NCBI RefSeq assembly: GCF_001625195.1 | Contig: NC_054389.1 | Location: 9,482,520 to 9,546,519, forward strand | From: Drechmeria coniospora | Taxonomy: Eukaryota; Ascomycota; Sordariomycetes; Hypocreales; Ophiocordycipitaceae | DNA length: 64,000 nucleotides | Direction: 5' to 3' | Part shown: positions 47,510 to 60,993 of the stretch, one piece after another | Layout of the letters: each line of letters starts with the position of its first letter | Numbering within the stretch: position 1 is the stretch's first letter | The notes under the pieces: model-generated | What the model saw: the letters and a program-made list of their open reading frames with translations, nothing else | The model's database searches: none | What the model was told of the DNA's origin: nothing | Position numbers and translations under genes: made by a program

Positions 47510-49134
47510 TTACCACGCCGTAATGTCCTCCACCTCGGCTTCGCCAAAGGTGCTCGACTTCACAAGCTGTCCTACCCCGGCCACCTCGGGCGCTTCCCCC
47601 TCCTGGCTCATAATGTCAGGGAGCACTTCCTTGAGAAAGGTCAGGATGTAGTTGTTGACCTGTTCAAATTGCAACAGGAACGCGTCGTGGCCCTCCTGGC
47701 TGTCGATCCGCTCCAGACGCGCATTCTTCACGTGCTGCGCAATCTCCTCCTGCTCCGCAATGGTAAAAAGACCGTCGCTCTCGATCCCGAGAACTAGCGT
47801 CGGCTGTTCGATGATGGAGAGTGCCTCTGCAACAGTCGGCGCTCGGTTCCGCGACACGTCGTGCGTGTCCAGCTTCCGTGTCATGGCGATGTAGCAGTTA
47901 CTGTCGAACCGCTTCACAAACTTGGCCCCTTGGTAGCGGAGATAGGACTGGGCCGAGAAGTAGGTCGACGTCGGCAGCGGGTCGCCCCCTGTCATGCTTT
48001 TCTGCCCCGGGCCGTGAAACTGAGGATCCAAGGAGCTCGGAGGCGTCGTGGACCCCTTCTCCTTGACGGCAATGCTTGTGTCGCTGTTGTTTCGAGACGG
48101 CGATATCCGCTTGACAACGTGTCCGTCGTTGTGGATGTGAAAATTGGCCTCGGACGGCGTGCTAGGCTGTGGCCGCTCTCGAATCGTCTGCACCTTGGAG
48201 GCATCCGGCGTGTTGCGACCGAAGCGAGCCTCAAACGAGTTGCGACTGCGATAAGTCAACAGCGCCGACATGCGGGCCGCGCCAAGCCCCGTCGACGGAG
48301 GGTCATCAAACGCATAGTATCCATCGTCGTACTTGGGGTCGGCGTAGATGCTCTGCCGCTGCGCCTCGCCCCAGCTGATTCCCCAGGCGCTGTGTCGGCT
48401 CGACGTGGCGATGGGAACGATGCAGCGGATGTAGTCCTTGCCAAAGTATGCCCACTCCAGAACAAACATGCCCCCGAGGGAGCCGCCAATGACGGCAGCA
48501 ATCTTCCGAACGCCCAGGTCGTCGAGCAGCAGCTTGTGTAGTCTATCCGAGTCAGCCAGGCTGTCGCATATCAACGCCACCGATGGAAGCATCGCCATCC
48601 GACTCACTTGACGTCATCCCGGATCGTTGTGAGCGGAAACTCGGGACCGTAACGTCCATTATCTGGATCGCCGTTCATGGCCGTGACGGGACTTGCCGTG
48701 CCATAAGGACTGCCTAAGCTGTTCATGCAAACGACAAAGAACCGCGAGGTATCAAAGGCTCGTCCCGGCCCGCCCAGCAACGGGCCCCACCAGTCGCTCA
48801 CATCCGCGCTGCCGGTGAGAGCATGGCAGATGACCATGGCATTGTCCCCGTCAGGCGACAGCTGGCCCCTGGTCGTGTAGGCAACGGGGACGTTTGTGAG
48901 AGTGATGCCCGATTCGAGCGTAAACGTCGGAATTATTGCGATATGCTGGTCGGGGATGAGGGCCGCAAATGGATTCTCCGTCTGCGATGGACGTCTTTCT
49001 TGCAGGTATTCAGCCACTGCTCAGCAATGTACGTGGACCGAAGCATTTCATGCCTGCATTGGCAGGAGAGGTGCACACTACTGACCATATCGTGCGGCAC
49101 CGCCGTTGGCGGACCCAGACGTATCTTGAGCCAT
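47510..49134 (-). CDS. MET2: Homoserine O-acetyltransferase (methionine/cysteine biosynthesis)
   Basis: Transfers acetyl from acetyl-CoA to homoserine. Three exons: 49134-49086, 49016-48608 and 48542-47510. Introns of 69 and 65 bases (GTCAGT and GTGAGT donors) give 496 residues. The alpha/beta-hydrolase fold shows NVPVAYTTRGQL, VICHALTGSADVSDWWGPLLG, the nucleophile Ser174 in VIGGSLGGMFVLEWA, Asp409 in LGIESDGLF and His438 in EGHDAF. A low-complexity insert of about 80 residues (PQPSTPSEANFHIHNDGH to TTPPSSLDPQF) sits between the cap and the last strands, as in other filamentous fungi. The first exon (MAQDTSGSANGGAARY) is inferred from the splice sites; starting instead in exon 2 would need a GTG. 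The gene is head to head with THO2 across 851 bases. Confidence 0.93.
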
Positions 49135-49985
49135 ATTCCCTCAATGCTTCCAAGCAGGCCGACACCGGAGGAGCTGACGTTATAACGTTGCGGATCAACG
49201 ATTTGGGGGATAACGATATGGTTGCGGGCGGAAAGTGCAAACACAAATGTGCAGAGAAAACGTCCCGTGTTGTATATTTATGAATGCAGCCTCGGCTATC
49301 AAGATTTCGGCTATCGAGTTATGTCTGGCCTCGGGATGCTACACTGCGACACGAGCATGTCACTCGTATTGTCCCATCGGAGAATGAATGGCGCCATTCG
49401 TTGGTGTAGGAGCCAGGTGAAATGATGACTAAGCCGTCCGTGTACTGACCAGGTCGCCCGCAGCCCACCGCTTGCTATTAATATTGGGTCCTGTTGTTTC
49501 AGTATCGTTCACTGCGCACAATGTCTTATGTCAGCAGGCTGCGAATGGTCCGTGCGTTCTCGAGCAACTTCACCTGCGACCCTTGCAAGGCTGGCTTGAT
49601 GATTTGAACGTGGAGCTCTGCATAATCTCCCGAAGCATCGTCTTCGCCGCCTCATCTTCGCCAGTTTCTTGACGACCGGACAGCCAGACGCTCCGGCCGC
49701 GGAGTCGTCATCAACGACTCGAGCAGCTTCGGCTAGCTCTCTTGCCCCCCCAATTTATCGCCTGCTCGTTTCCTTCTTGGCCGCCAGTTTGGGGATCCTC
49801 GTTTTCTCGTCATTCACTTACCCCCCCTCTCACCCGCTTGAGTCGGTGCGGATACAACTTGAGGCATTCATTTACTTCATTGGCATCTACGATTTCCTAC
49901 CGAGCTTACAAATACGACGCGTCGAGTGTAGTTGCCGCCAATGATATAGCGACGCCAAAGCGAGCTGCCAAAATCTCTCGCGGCC
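49135..49985. promoter_or_regulatory. Bidirectional promoter region between MET2 and THO2
   Basis: 851 bases separating two divergent starts, so both promoters lie here. It contains no GTAC island. A 91-codon frame at 49,669-49,944 is probably within the THO2 leader. No classical TATA is evident at either end. Confidence 0.5.
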
Positions 49986-52900
49986 ATGCCTCCGAAACGC
50001 AAGAGGCCTGACCGTCCCTCCATTGACGGCGGAAGACCTCCACCGCATCATCCAGAGGACGTGCCTCAAATCTACTACGAAATGGGTGACGCCGGTAGTC
50101 GAGATCGAGGAGGGTATGGTGCGCTCAATCGTCGTGACTCGAACCACGGCCGACGATCGTCCATCCACCACAACACCCAGAACGTCCAGAACCAAACTCC
50201 CAGCCAAGCTCAATCGCCCCCTGCGACAATGAGCAAGCATCCAAAAACTCCCTCGTCGCCCGCTGTCAGAAAGCAGCCGGGCCCTTCGCCATCAGTCCCG
50301 ACGCTCAACTCGCCGGTTCCCTCTCAAGCCGCCATGGAGCCGGCTCAACGACCCGCCCATTCCGTCCGGTCGCTTTATTTCTACGACCAGCTCACAGACG
50401 AAAAGATTCGTACCTGGGCTGAGCATGGCCGTCAGCAGATAGCTGAGCACGGCGTGCAATCGCGCGAAGACATGGACAGTACCGAGCTCTCCGACCTCTT
50501 CCAAGAGTTTGTCCACGCCGTTGTTGAAGCCAGACTTGATCCTACCGACGCTGGAACCTGCGTCAAGGAGATTTTGGGCGAAGACACATCCGGAATAATT
50601 AATAGTTCCTATCCGTTTGCGCCTCACTCTCTCTTTCTCGACACCCTATCCATCATGGTGGATAATGACCCGGACCTGTATCGACCTTCTGTCAAGCAAT
50701 TCATCGTCGCCACTGGCGTGTCGCCAACCCTGATGCGCGAAATCCTCGACGCCCCGCTCCTGCAGCAGCTGGGTTTGATTAGAGACAACTTCGCCAGGCT
50801 AGGCGTCAGACAGGCAACAAATCTTCTCTACCGGCAGGCAAACTACAACCTGTTGCGTGAGGAGTCGGAGGGCTACTCCAAGCTCATCACCGAGCTGTTC
50901 TCCACCAACAGCATACCGCCGCCGCCCCCGGGCAAGACGTTTGAAAAGGTCAAGGCCTTGATCGGCACCTTTGACCTCGACGTCGGCCGAGTTCTGGATG
51001 TCACGCTTGACGTCACCGCTTCCATCTTGATCAAGCAGTACAAGTTTTTTGTCAAGTTCTTGCGAACCAGCTCCTGGTGGCCCTCTTCGCGATTGTCCGA
51101 CGACTCCGCCTTCGTAGGAGGCCTGCCAGCCTGGGCCGAGCCCGACTACCCCCACTGGGTTACGAGCGAGGAGGATGAAGAGATAAACTCGCGCCTTAAG
51201 CTCGATCGAGACATGGCCTTTTGGGAACGTGCCAGGGACGTCAAGCTGACCGCTTTCTTCGAGCTCGGTGGAAGACGCGTCATGGAAGAACATCTCCAGC
51301 AGGATCCTGCCACCGGCGGTAGCGGCAGTGGCGAAGCCGAGCTGGACGCTGCCCAGAAGTGGATACGCGAGACGAATACCCTCCCTGCGCCTGGAAACCG
51401 AGTCGCCGCACAGTTGCTCGGTTTCAAGCTTCGATTCTACAACTCTGACATTCGCGAAAAATCCGACGTCCTCCCCGCCAATCTTCTGTACCTTGCCGCT
51501 CTTCTCATCAAGATCGGCTTCATCTCCTTGGCCGATCTCTACTCACACCTGTCCCCTGATGACGCCGAAATGGAAAAGGTTCGCGATGAGGAGATGGAGA
51601 AGCAGGCGACGGAGCAGCGCGAGTCGCATGGCGGACAGATGAATGCCCTGCTCATGGCCGGCGTTCTTCCCCAAGGAGAGGACGACAACCCGTCGGCCGT
51701 CAACACTACGAGGAGAGAGACGGCCAAGAGAGTCGAGGCAGAGCAGAAGAAAGTCGCCGTCGAGGAACCTGTCGACAATAATAAGCTTCAGCCGCCCCTC
51801 GAGCAGAAAATTTCTCTACTCACTCAGCTCCTGACCATCGGTGCCATACCGGAGTCGCTCTTCCTACTGGGTCGTTTTCCATGGGCCGTCGAAGTCTTCC
51901 CCGATATCCTCCAGCGAATCCACCGCATTCTTCATGTCTGTCTCGATAAAGTATACAACGACAGTCGACCGTCTCCTGCCATCAGCTTCCCCGCAAAACA
52001 AATGATAGACATCGACCAAACCGGCATGCCAAAGGGCAGTGTTCGCCTTACTCAACCACCCGCCAAAAAGGTCTGGCGCTGGCCGTTTCCCGATAAGAAC
52101 GACACAAACGAAAACCAAAACTATCGTTTCTACTGGGACGAATGGTCGGACAACATCCCGGTTTGCCAGACTGTCGATGACGTCTTCACGCTCTGCGGCA
52201 CCCTTATGAATATTTCCGGAGTCAGAATCGGCAAGGATGAGGCTCTCCTGTCGAAGCTCGCCTCCATCGGCGCCATGAGCCTGGCCGATGATCAATCGGA
52301 CGCCAACCGCGCTCGCTGGGAGGAGCTGTTGCGACGCCTGCTGTTACCCGCACTCAGCCACACAAAGGCAAACACGGCGGTTGTCCGCGCCATCTGGGAG
52401 CTCGTCAAGCAGTACCCGCTCATTACCCGCTACAACATGTACGCCGAATGGTTCGAGGGTTCAATTTCTCGGCTGCCGGCGATGAAGGCCGTCTTCTCGA
52501 AGTCTGCGGCCGAGACGAGAGCGACGATGAAGCGAGTATCGCTCACGAATTTAAGCGAGATGGCCAAGCGGTTGGCAAAGACCAGCTACTCGTCGCCAGG
52601 CATCGTCTTCAAGGTTGCTTTTGAGCAGTTGGAGGTCTACTCCAACTTGATCGAGGCATTTGTCGAATGTGCCAGGTACTTCACGGACCTCTCGTACGAC
52701 GTTTTGGTGTGGTCGCTGTTGACTTCGCTCGGCAAGTCGAGAAGCCGCGTCCAGGAAAACCATGCCCTCACCACCAGCAAGTGGCTTACCGCCCTGTCAA
52801 GGTTCTCTGGCAAAGTCTTCCGACGATACTCTCTCCTCGACTCTGTACCGGTTCTCAAATATGTTGATGACCAGCTCTTTAACGGAAACTCGACTGATCT

Positions 52901-55900
52901 CGTCATCCTGAAAGAGTTCATCTCCTCCATGGGAGGCATCGTCGATTCGGTCGATTTTACCGACTACCAGATACTGTCCATGGCCGGTGGCTCATGGCTC
53001 CGTCGACACACCCTGATCCGAGCCCAGGATAAGCGGTTCGACAGCGTGAAAAGCTCGGATCGCCTTATGCAGGCGCTTTGCGACTCGAAGCTGGCCGCGC
53101 GATTGCTGATCAACCTCTCTCAATATCGACAGGTAGCCATCTACCGCGTTCCGGAGGACGAGGCGCACATCAAGTACCTCTCGTCAATATTGGACGATTC
53201 TCATCAGTCCTTGATTCAATATATTGACTTCCTCTGGAGCAACCTCGAGCCGGCGGCGTTTGACGCGATTGTGCCGTCTATCCCCAGGCTTATCCGTTCG
53301 TTTGGGCTCGAGACGGATATCGCGTTTCTGATCGGCAGAGCCAGCCTCGCCCATCGCATGTTTCCGTGGAAAGACGCCAAGGCGTCGCGAGACGCGATCG
53401 AGGCAGCCAAAGCCATCTCCGACAAGGAGGGAGATGTGACCATGTCAGGAACGAAGCCCAGCGCAAAGGTGCCCTCGCCTTCGGGTGCTACCGATGGCGA
53501 GGATCAACAAGTAGGTGCTAGCCTGTCGCCCATTGTTTTGGGCCAACTCCGGGCTAACGGGAAGCATCAGCAGAAACCCGACGATCATTCTCTCACTCGA
53601 ACAGTCTTTACGGCATTGCACCCCATCGTGAACTCGATCCAAGGCAGCGTTGACCCGGGAGTCTGGGAGAGGATGACACCGGAGTTCTACGCCATCTTCT
53701 GGGCATTGCAACTTGGAGACCTCTGCTTCCCTGAGAACATCTACTTGCAAGAGCGGACCAGGCTCATGGGCGAGTGGCAGGCACTGGCGAATGACCGTTC
53801 AGACATGTCTCGCAGGGCACTGGATCGGAAGGCAGAGAAGAAGAAGGAGTTGATGGACATCTCCGGCTATCTGCTAGATGAGCTCAGCGACCACGGGCTC
53901 CGAAAGGCGAAATGGAAGTTCTATCTAACCAAGCAGTTTCAGGTGGCCTTCCCCGACTCTGCGGCCAAACCTGAGATAATCGCCGACTTGCTGCTCGAGC
54001 ACTGCTTCCTTCCCCGCGTTCGTCTGTCGCCCGCAGACGTGGAGTACACGTACAGGTTTATCAAGGCACTTCATGAATGGAATGCGCCTGGTTTCCGCTT
54101 CATGGTCTTCCTTGACCGGCTTTTCAACACGAACCGACTGCGAACACTCATATTCTCTTGCACCGTCCGAGAGGCAGAATACCTGGGACGGTTCCTGAAG
54201 CTGGTCCTGGCGGATCTGTCGCGATGGCACAAGAATGAAGTCGACAAAAAGGCCAAGTCGGCCAAGGACGCTCTCGGAGACTACGACAAGGAAGCCAAGG
54301 GCCCTAGTGACCAGCCTCGCATCGGTTTCGCCATCAAGGTGAACAATCAGGGAAAGCCTGAAGGCTTCGTCGACCATTCCCATTTCAGGGACATGCTATT
54401 CCGATGGCACAAGAACATTAACATGGCACTCAAGAGTTGTCTGGGAGGTTCCGAATGGATGCACATCCGAAATGCCATTACGGTTCTCAACGCCGTCTTG
54501 GACCACTTCCCTGCCGTGGATTTCATGGGCGCACAGTTCCTAGCGCAGCTGCAGGTGATATCGAAGCGTGAGGCGGCCGCGAAAGAAACGACGTTCAGCG
54601 AGGAAGGCGGCCGAGTCGATCTGTCCGTTGCGGCCCAGGGCGCCATGTCCGAGCTGCAGAGACGCAAGTCGAGGTGGATGATGGTTCAGGCTTTCCGGTC
54701 AAACGCCGTGAGTGACGCAGTCGTGACGATTGTGAGCCGTGTTGACACCGTTTCCAAGGCGGCCGGTACCCAGCTCGAGACTGACAAGCCCACGCACCCG
54801 CTACGGCCGACGGCGCCTGAGTTCCGACCCCAGCCTTCTCAGTACGCCCGCCGTCATATTCAAAGAACAAGATAGAATTTTTGCGCTGACTTCCACAGGC
54901 CCATTGCTCGGAAGCCATCCGCTGCGGAGGAGGAGGACGGTGAGGTGCGAGATTCTAAGCGACGCTTCTCGGTGGGCACTCCAAAGGATTCTCTGCCTTC
55001 GAAGCCTTTCGACGCGATCAAAGACTCCAAGAAGGATGACTACTCTCGCCACAATCGTGCGTTAAACTAAAGAGCGAGCTCTCGGGTCATGGCCAATGGT
55101 GCTAATACTTTTCCAGACCGCCCTATGGGACACAATTTGCCCAATCGACCAGATGTGCCGATTCCGGCCCTCTCTACGCCGGAGCGCTATGGTCAGTCTA
55201 GGGTTCAAGACCACAGAGACGGCCGAGGCTCACGGGAGCCTCGAGGCGCACAAGACAGGCCTTGGGACGGCAGAGAAGTCAGGGAGCCCCATCGCGAAGG
55301 TTGGGAGAGACCATCCGACCAGGACCGGCAGGGACGGCCCCGAGAATATGCCGAACGGAGAACGACGGACGGCGCCGGTGAGATGCCTCGTCACGACCTC
55401 CCTCCGAGACCACATCGTGAGTCGCGAGGTGGGCGAGCACTGGACCGACAGGAACTATCGGGCCAGGGGTTCGCGGCAGCGCCTGCGAATGATCCTGCGG
55501 CTGACGCAGCCATGAACCCTGAGAGAGCGGCATTTTTCGGCAATGATGACGCCGAACGAACCCCTGATCATGCTGCTCGTCGGCCAGAGTCCGATCGCCA
55601 GCCGCGAGGACGCTCCCAAACTGCAGCCGACTCCATGGACATGCAAAGCGCCGAGCGAGGTACAATGGCGGAAGACCACAAGGATTCCACACCGAACTCG
55701 CAAGGTCGACCACCAAGGGACGAAGGGCGCGAGAGGATACCAAGGACCGCATCACCGCACCGAAGCGGTCGACTGCAAGGGTACGGGCCCCCAGCCGGCT
55801 ACGACGACCGACAGGGCCGGCCCTTTGCGTCGGACCCACGGCTTGATAGGGATCATCGCAATAGATCCCCGTTGCCAGGGAATTTCCGAAGTGACTGGGC

Positions 55901-57227
55901 AACGGACCGCGATGCGGCAACAGACCCGATGCGCAGCTCCCCTGGTTTCCATCGACCAGGCCCCCGCATTCCCGAATCGGACCATCGACTGCCTCATCAG
56001 GACCAGAACTATGGGCGATTAAATGCCATCCCATCGACATCGGACATTCCGTTGGGTCCTCGTGGCCGAGGCCGAGGCTCGACTCGTGGCGGGTACGGCG
56101 GTCGTCCCGACGGGCGACTTGTGCCAGATACAATACGAGCACCATCGCCAGATCGAGCTCCGCCATCGGGCCCGACTAACGGTCGCAGGTTCCGTGGTGG
56201 GTTCGATCACGGCGGCGGCTTTCACATGGACAGGAAGCAGAATTACTTTGGTCACGGAAATGACGGGTCAACGGCATCCACCACCTCGGCTCCGCCATCA
56301 CGAGGTGTTCACCCCGACCGACTTGCACAGTTGGGCACGCTGCCGCCTCACATGCCGCTTCCCCATGGAGAAGGTTCCTACGGTCGGCACCCGAACAGCG
56401 GAGACAGACATGTGTCGGGTACGCGGCAGCCGTATTCGGCGATGGATCTTTCATCAATGGAACCGGGAGTGTCAACGGGCCCAATCCCGCCCGGTGATCG
56501 GGCGCGAGGTGGTGGGGACAGACGACAGCTGGCTGGGATCAACAACATGCTTCAGCAATCCCTGACGCTGCCTGAAGCGAGCAGAAACAGCGGCATGCGG
56601 GCTCAGCCACGACCGCTGTTGGGCAATTCGGACGCCCAGGTGCTCACGGGCGGCTCGGCAGCTTCCACCCCGGGAGTGGACCGTCAAGATGTCCTTTGGT
56701 CAGGGTCGAATGGCGCCGAGAATCAACTGAGGCGCGACTACCGCGGCGACCGGCCTGATCGGTCGAGTCGGTCCTCTCGACGCGGCAGTCGTGAGCGCGA
56801 ACGAGACGCCAGCCCGCGTCCCGGCTGGGATGGCGAGATCAAGGATCAAGGAGAATATCGCGACAGGCGGTCGACAGGCGGCGTAGAGGCCGGCAACAAC
56901 GAACGCGAGTTGCGCAGACCGGGCCGGGATGGCAGTGGACGCGACTTGATGGGCTTCCCCCCCACGGACGGAAGAGACCTGATGGCGGGGAGGGAAGGAG
57001 GACACCGCGGAGAGCCGAGAGTTGGGGTGAGCCGAGCGGAAGATTGGGTTGGAGGTAACGCTGGCGGTGGCGGATATCGAGGCGTTGGACGTGGAGGTCC
57101 GAGAGACGGAGACGGCCGGCCCCCCGAGGAGCGACATGAAGTCCGGGATGATCGAGGCCGGAAGAGGCGCAGCGTGGATGGTGTCGGCCATCTGACGAGC
57201 GAGCGCGAGAAGCGGCCGAGGCGCTAG
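49986..57227 (+). CDS. THO2: THO complex subunit 2 (mRNP assembly, transcription elongation and export)
   Basis: The large scaffold of the THO/TREX complex, which couples transcription to mRNA export in the nucleus. Three exons, 49986-54841, 54899-55056 and 55117-57227, with introns of 57 and 60 bases (GTACGC and GTGCGT donors), give 2,374 residues, typical of filamentous fungi. Exon 1 starts MPPKRKRPDRPS and holds the helical core, with stretches resembling Tho2: LLYRQANYNLLREESEGYSK, GFKLRFYNSDIREKSDVLP, LYLAALLIKIGFISLADLY and LFERF-type repeats. The conserved C-terminal Tho2 domain runs to about residue 1,580 (FTALHPIVNSIQGSVDPGVW, PEFYAIFWALQLGDLCFP, DISGYLLDELSDHGL, FRDMLFRWHKNINMALKSCL). 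Exon 3 is wholly disordered, Arg/Gly/Asp/Pro-rich and carries RG repeats, an RNA-binding-type tail. Without the two introns it would be split into two apparent proteins; phases confirm they are one. Confidence 0.93.
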
Positions 57228-59201
57228 GGTGGCCGACTTCCTTGATCCTGCACTCGGACTTTGACCCTGCACTCGGACTGTGACGGACGACCAGGCTGTG
57301 CGGCCTGCGCCGGAGGCGATGTGACGTACCGGTACGGGAGAGGATGGTGGTTCGGACCGTCCACGCGCGGTGGCTATTTCTGGGTCGGATGTCGAGGGAC
57401 GAAATTTGCCACGACGACAGCTGACTGCAGCGGTGCGGCTTTTGTGCGACAAACTTTCTTTTTACTCTATTGCTCTGCATGGCATGGCTGGCTTGCCGGC
57501 TGCACACCGGCGCTCCCTGTCCACAGAGGACAGGGAGGCTGGCGTCGAATACAGATACTATGGCCTTCGCAGGTCGTCCATATACAGTTGTGAGACTCGC
57601 CGGAGTGGAACGGCCCGTTTACTTTACGATACTCGCCAAATGCATCAGGATCCAGCGTTGGGTCACTGTTCGACAGGTAGATGCGTCGAGGGTGAGAGGG
57701 GCGAGAGGTCCTACGAGGTCAGCTTGGTCTTTCTCAGTCAGGCAGGCTGCATGTACTCGTGAGGCGCAGGATATGGATGAATGATCTTGTAGGATTATGT
57801 TGCCACGCAAATATCACGGGCTAGAACCCGTACACTTCGAGGATGACACTCGTGGGTGATGATGCGCCCGTTGGCGTCCCCTTGTAGGTTTTGGGTAGGA
57901 AGCTTCCTAGTGCCGTGATCATCACTCCCACCCTCCTCCGAATGCGCATCCTTTCTCCGTGTCGCATTGTCCTTTGAATCCTGTGGCAGCTACAGACGCT
58001 GAAGGCTTCAGACGCTGAAACACAACACGAGTCGGGTGAGAAAGAGAGGATAGCAATCACAAGCCGTAAGGGTTGACGCTTGCGCCAGCGCCTCTATGGC
58101 CACTTGGGACCGTCAGCCTAAGCGTGGCAGCCAGCCACCGGCAACGCGGCAAACGACGCAGCAGCTGAAGACGCCTGGCGAGGGGGCAAGGCAGATTGGA
58201 GGCGCTATTAATACCCTCCCGCCCACCGCAGCTATGATGACCCGCTGCGGCCTGCCCCCCCTATTTCTGCGTCCAGGCAATAACGCTCGTCGCACAAGCG
58301 TACTTGTACTTGGCGTAAGAGTACAGTATTAGTGCAGTACTTAAGTACTTAGAGTACCAAGCACTTGTGCACACTCCAGATACAGTACATGTAGGTGTAC
58401 ATGTGCTCACTGGACGAAGTGCATCGCACATGTACAAGTACAAGTAGGGGGTTTGGTCGCACTGCCGAGCAGTGCAGACGTACCTGTACTTTGAATCTAT
58501 GTGCGTTTAGGCGTGAACTGAAGTATCGCTACAACGAAAAGCTTCAATATCCGTACCACCCGGACGTCACAGATTGTCATGCATTCACCATAACCTGCAT
58601 GTACAACTACATGTACTCGCATGCGTTAGTATGACAACGTACGCGTACAGTGCACAACTTGCCTAACCTCCCGAGTTTCACCTCCCCGAACCAAACAGGC
58701 GCAACTTTTCCATTGCTTCAAATCAACTTCCCTTCCCTTCCCTTCCCTTCCCTTCCCTTCCCTTCTGCCCAGTCGTTCCCTCACCCTCCATCGGCGGTTG
58801 TCGCGTTCGTTGTTTGGCTTGCAACTGCTCCTTTTGCATCATCAGCTTCCACGTTCATCCCACACCATTGCAGCAGCGAGCAAGGCTATTCAGGATACCC
58901 AACCTCCCTCCTCTCCACGTACGCATGTGCACGTCGGCGAACGACATCCAAAGGCAACACACGGCGACGACTCGACGACTTCGGCACAGGCAGGCAGGCG
59001 GGCAGACGCCGCTCGACCCACCGTCGGCATTCAGACGAGCCAGAGGTCCCGGGCGGGGGATCGAAAGGATAGGAGAGGAGCCTCCTTGGCTACCACCTAC
59101 CCACGACGTTAGCGCGACGACCTCGACAATCGCCCGGGCGTTGACGGCAACCACATCTCCATCTTGAACGACAGCGACCGCTGCCTCGGTCTTCCGGCAC
59201 C
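57228..59201. other. 2 kb intergenic region with a GTAC stretch and a CTTCC microsatellite
   Basis: No gene supported. GTAC/AAGTAC sequence covers 58,300-58,650. A (CTTCC)n repeat of about eight units occupies roughly 58,728-58,765, about 440 bases upstream of the next start and probably in its promoter or 5' leader. Confidence 0.55.
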
Positions 59202-60993
59202 ATGGGCTTGGCCTGCAATAATACGCTGGAGGAGATGAGGAGTGCGTGACCCCAACCCGACGGCTCGCTTCGCCGTAGGCCGCACCATACGTCGGCTGTG
59301 GCTGACCACCTTGACAGTATCACCCGGTTCCGAAATTCTCCTCGTCGGCCCCCTCAACTTCCACGACCTCGCTCGTGTTATTGCTGCCTCGTGCACCCTC
59401 ATCGCCACCACCTTGAGCCTCTTCCTCATCTGGATGCACGCCCTCCACTATACCCAACCCAGCGAGCAGCGATAGTGAGCCCCCCCCCCTCCGCCCCGGC
59501 ATCATGCCCGCCTACCTTCATGTCACGTACTCAACCCAAAGCAGCATCATCCGCATCCTCTTCATGGTCCCCGTATACGCCCTGTCGTCCTTGTTCCAGC
59601 TCCAGTGGTATTGGCACGCTATCTACTTCCAGGTCATCTCCGACTGCTACGAAGCCTTCGCCATCGCCTCCTTCTTCGCCCTCATCTGCCACTACGTCGC
59701 ACCCGACCTGCACAGCCAGAAGGACTTCTTCCGCGCCATGTACCCGATAAAACCGTGGGTTATGCCCGTCAACTGGTTTGCCAAGTGTTGCGGCGGTGAC
59801 AGGGGACCGTGGAGGACGCCGAAAAGCGGGCTGACCTGGTTCAACATCATCTGGATCGGCATCTACCACTACTGCTTCGTACGCGTCGCCATGACCATTT
59901 CCGCCGTTATTACCCAGTACCACGGCCGCTACTGCGAGAGCTCGAACAGCCCAGTCTTTGGCCACATCTGGGTATGTGCCTTTCGCGTCGTCCTGCGCCG
60001 ATGCCCGATGACGGTTGCGTATCTGCTTGCTCTGTGCTGATGGGGATCCAGATTATCGTCATCAATGCTCTAGCCGTCACCGTCGCCATGTTCTGCCTCA
60101 TCCAGTTCTACATCCAGCTCAAAGAGCCGCTCGCCGAGCAGAACCTTTTCCTCAAGATTGTCGCCATCAAGCTCGTCGTATTCTTGTCCTTTTGGCAGTC
60201 GGCCGCCATCTCAGTTGGCACCTCGACACTCAAAATTGTCCATTCGAACAAGGTTCTCGCATACCCCGATATCAAAGTCGGCATCCCGGCACTGCTCCTG
60301 TGCGTCGAGATGGCCTGTTTTGCCGTTCTGCACCTGTGGGCCTTTCCCTACGCCCCATACAGGGTCAGCGCGCCTCCGAGCTTCTACCCTGTCGCCAACG
60401 CGGACAAGGCGGACAGCTCGGCGAGGGAGAAGGAGCGTGTGCCGCCCAGCGGTGGCTTCTTGGGAGTGCTCGCCCTGTTCGATGCCATGCTGCTGTGGGA
60501 CTTTGTCAAGGCCTTTGGCCGCGGCATGCGCTGGCTGTTTTGCGGCGTCAAGCGCCGCAAAGAGGACGTCAGCTACCAGCTCAATCGAGGGGACGCCGTA
60601 GACCTGGACCACCTGCCCGAGAGCAAGGAGGCCGCGAACTCGTACGATGCGATAAGTTCAAGGCCCAGGGTGGATGATCGCGATGGCTCGCGACAGGATC
60701 GCTACCTGATGCCGACGCAACCGTCCGGCCACGGTCACGGCCATGCCCATGGCATCGCATCCGGTGGAGTCGCTGGTGCTGGATACGACGAGAGCGTGGC
60801 CTTGATGGAGAACGGGCAGCCAAACCCGTACCGAGGCGGCGATTCGCGCTCCCCGTCCCGAGGGCCAACTCCTCAGGGTGACCGGCTGGCCGAGTCCCCG
60901 CTGCCGACCCATGACGATCCGCAGTTGAGAGGGACCCAAGCAGGACGGACAAAGGCGCAGGAGGCGATAGGGCAGGCTCTCTGGGGACCTTGA
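59202..60993 (+). CDS. DUF300 / organic solute transporter alpha-like (TMEM184) membrane protein
   Basis: Four exons: 59202-59241, 59318-59474, 59545-59971 and 60052-60993. Introns are 76, 70 and 80 bases and phases 1, 2 and 0 agree, giving 521 residues. The N-terminus is short (MGLACNNTLEEMR), followed by about seven hydrophobic segments, starting with LARVIAASCTLIATTLSLFL. Family motifs: RYIIRILFMVPVYALSSLFQ joined across intron 2, SDCYEAFAIASFFALICHYV, LTWFNIIWIGIYHYCFVRV, FLKIVAIKLVVFLSFWQSA and EMACFAVLHLWAFPYAPYR. These match fungal DUF300 proteins, which are transporter-like or linked to vacuolar membrane integrity; the substrate is unknown. The cytosolic tail is long and hydrophilic, with a His/Gly run (GHGHGHAHG). 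The first exon encodes only 13 residues. Confidence 0.9.

Noticed and set aside
49669..49944. 91-codon frame with one hydrophobic stretch between MET2 and THO2
   Set aside because: Ends just before the THO2 start and most likely lies in the leader; no conserved features to support a separate gene.
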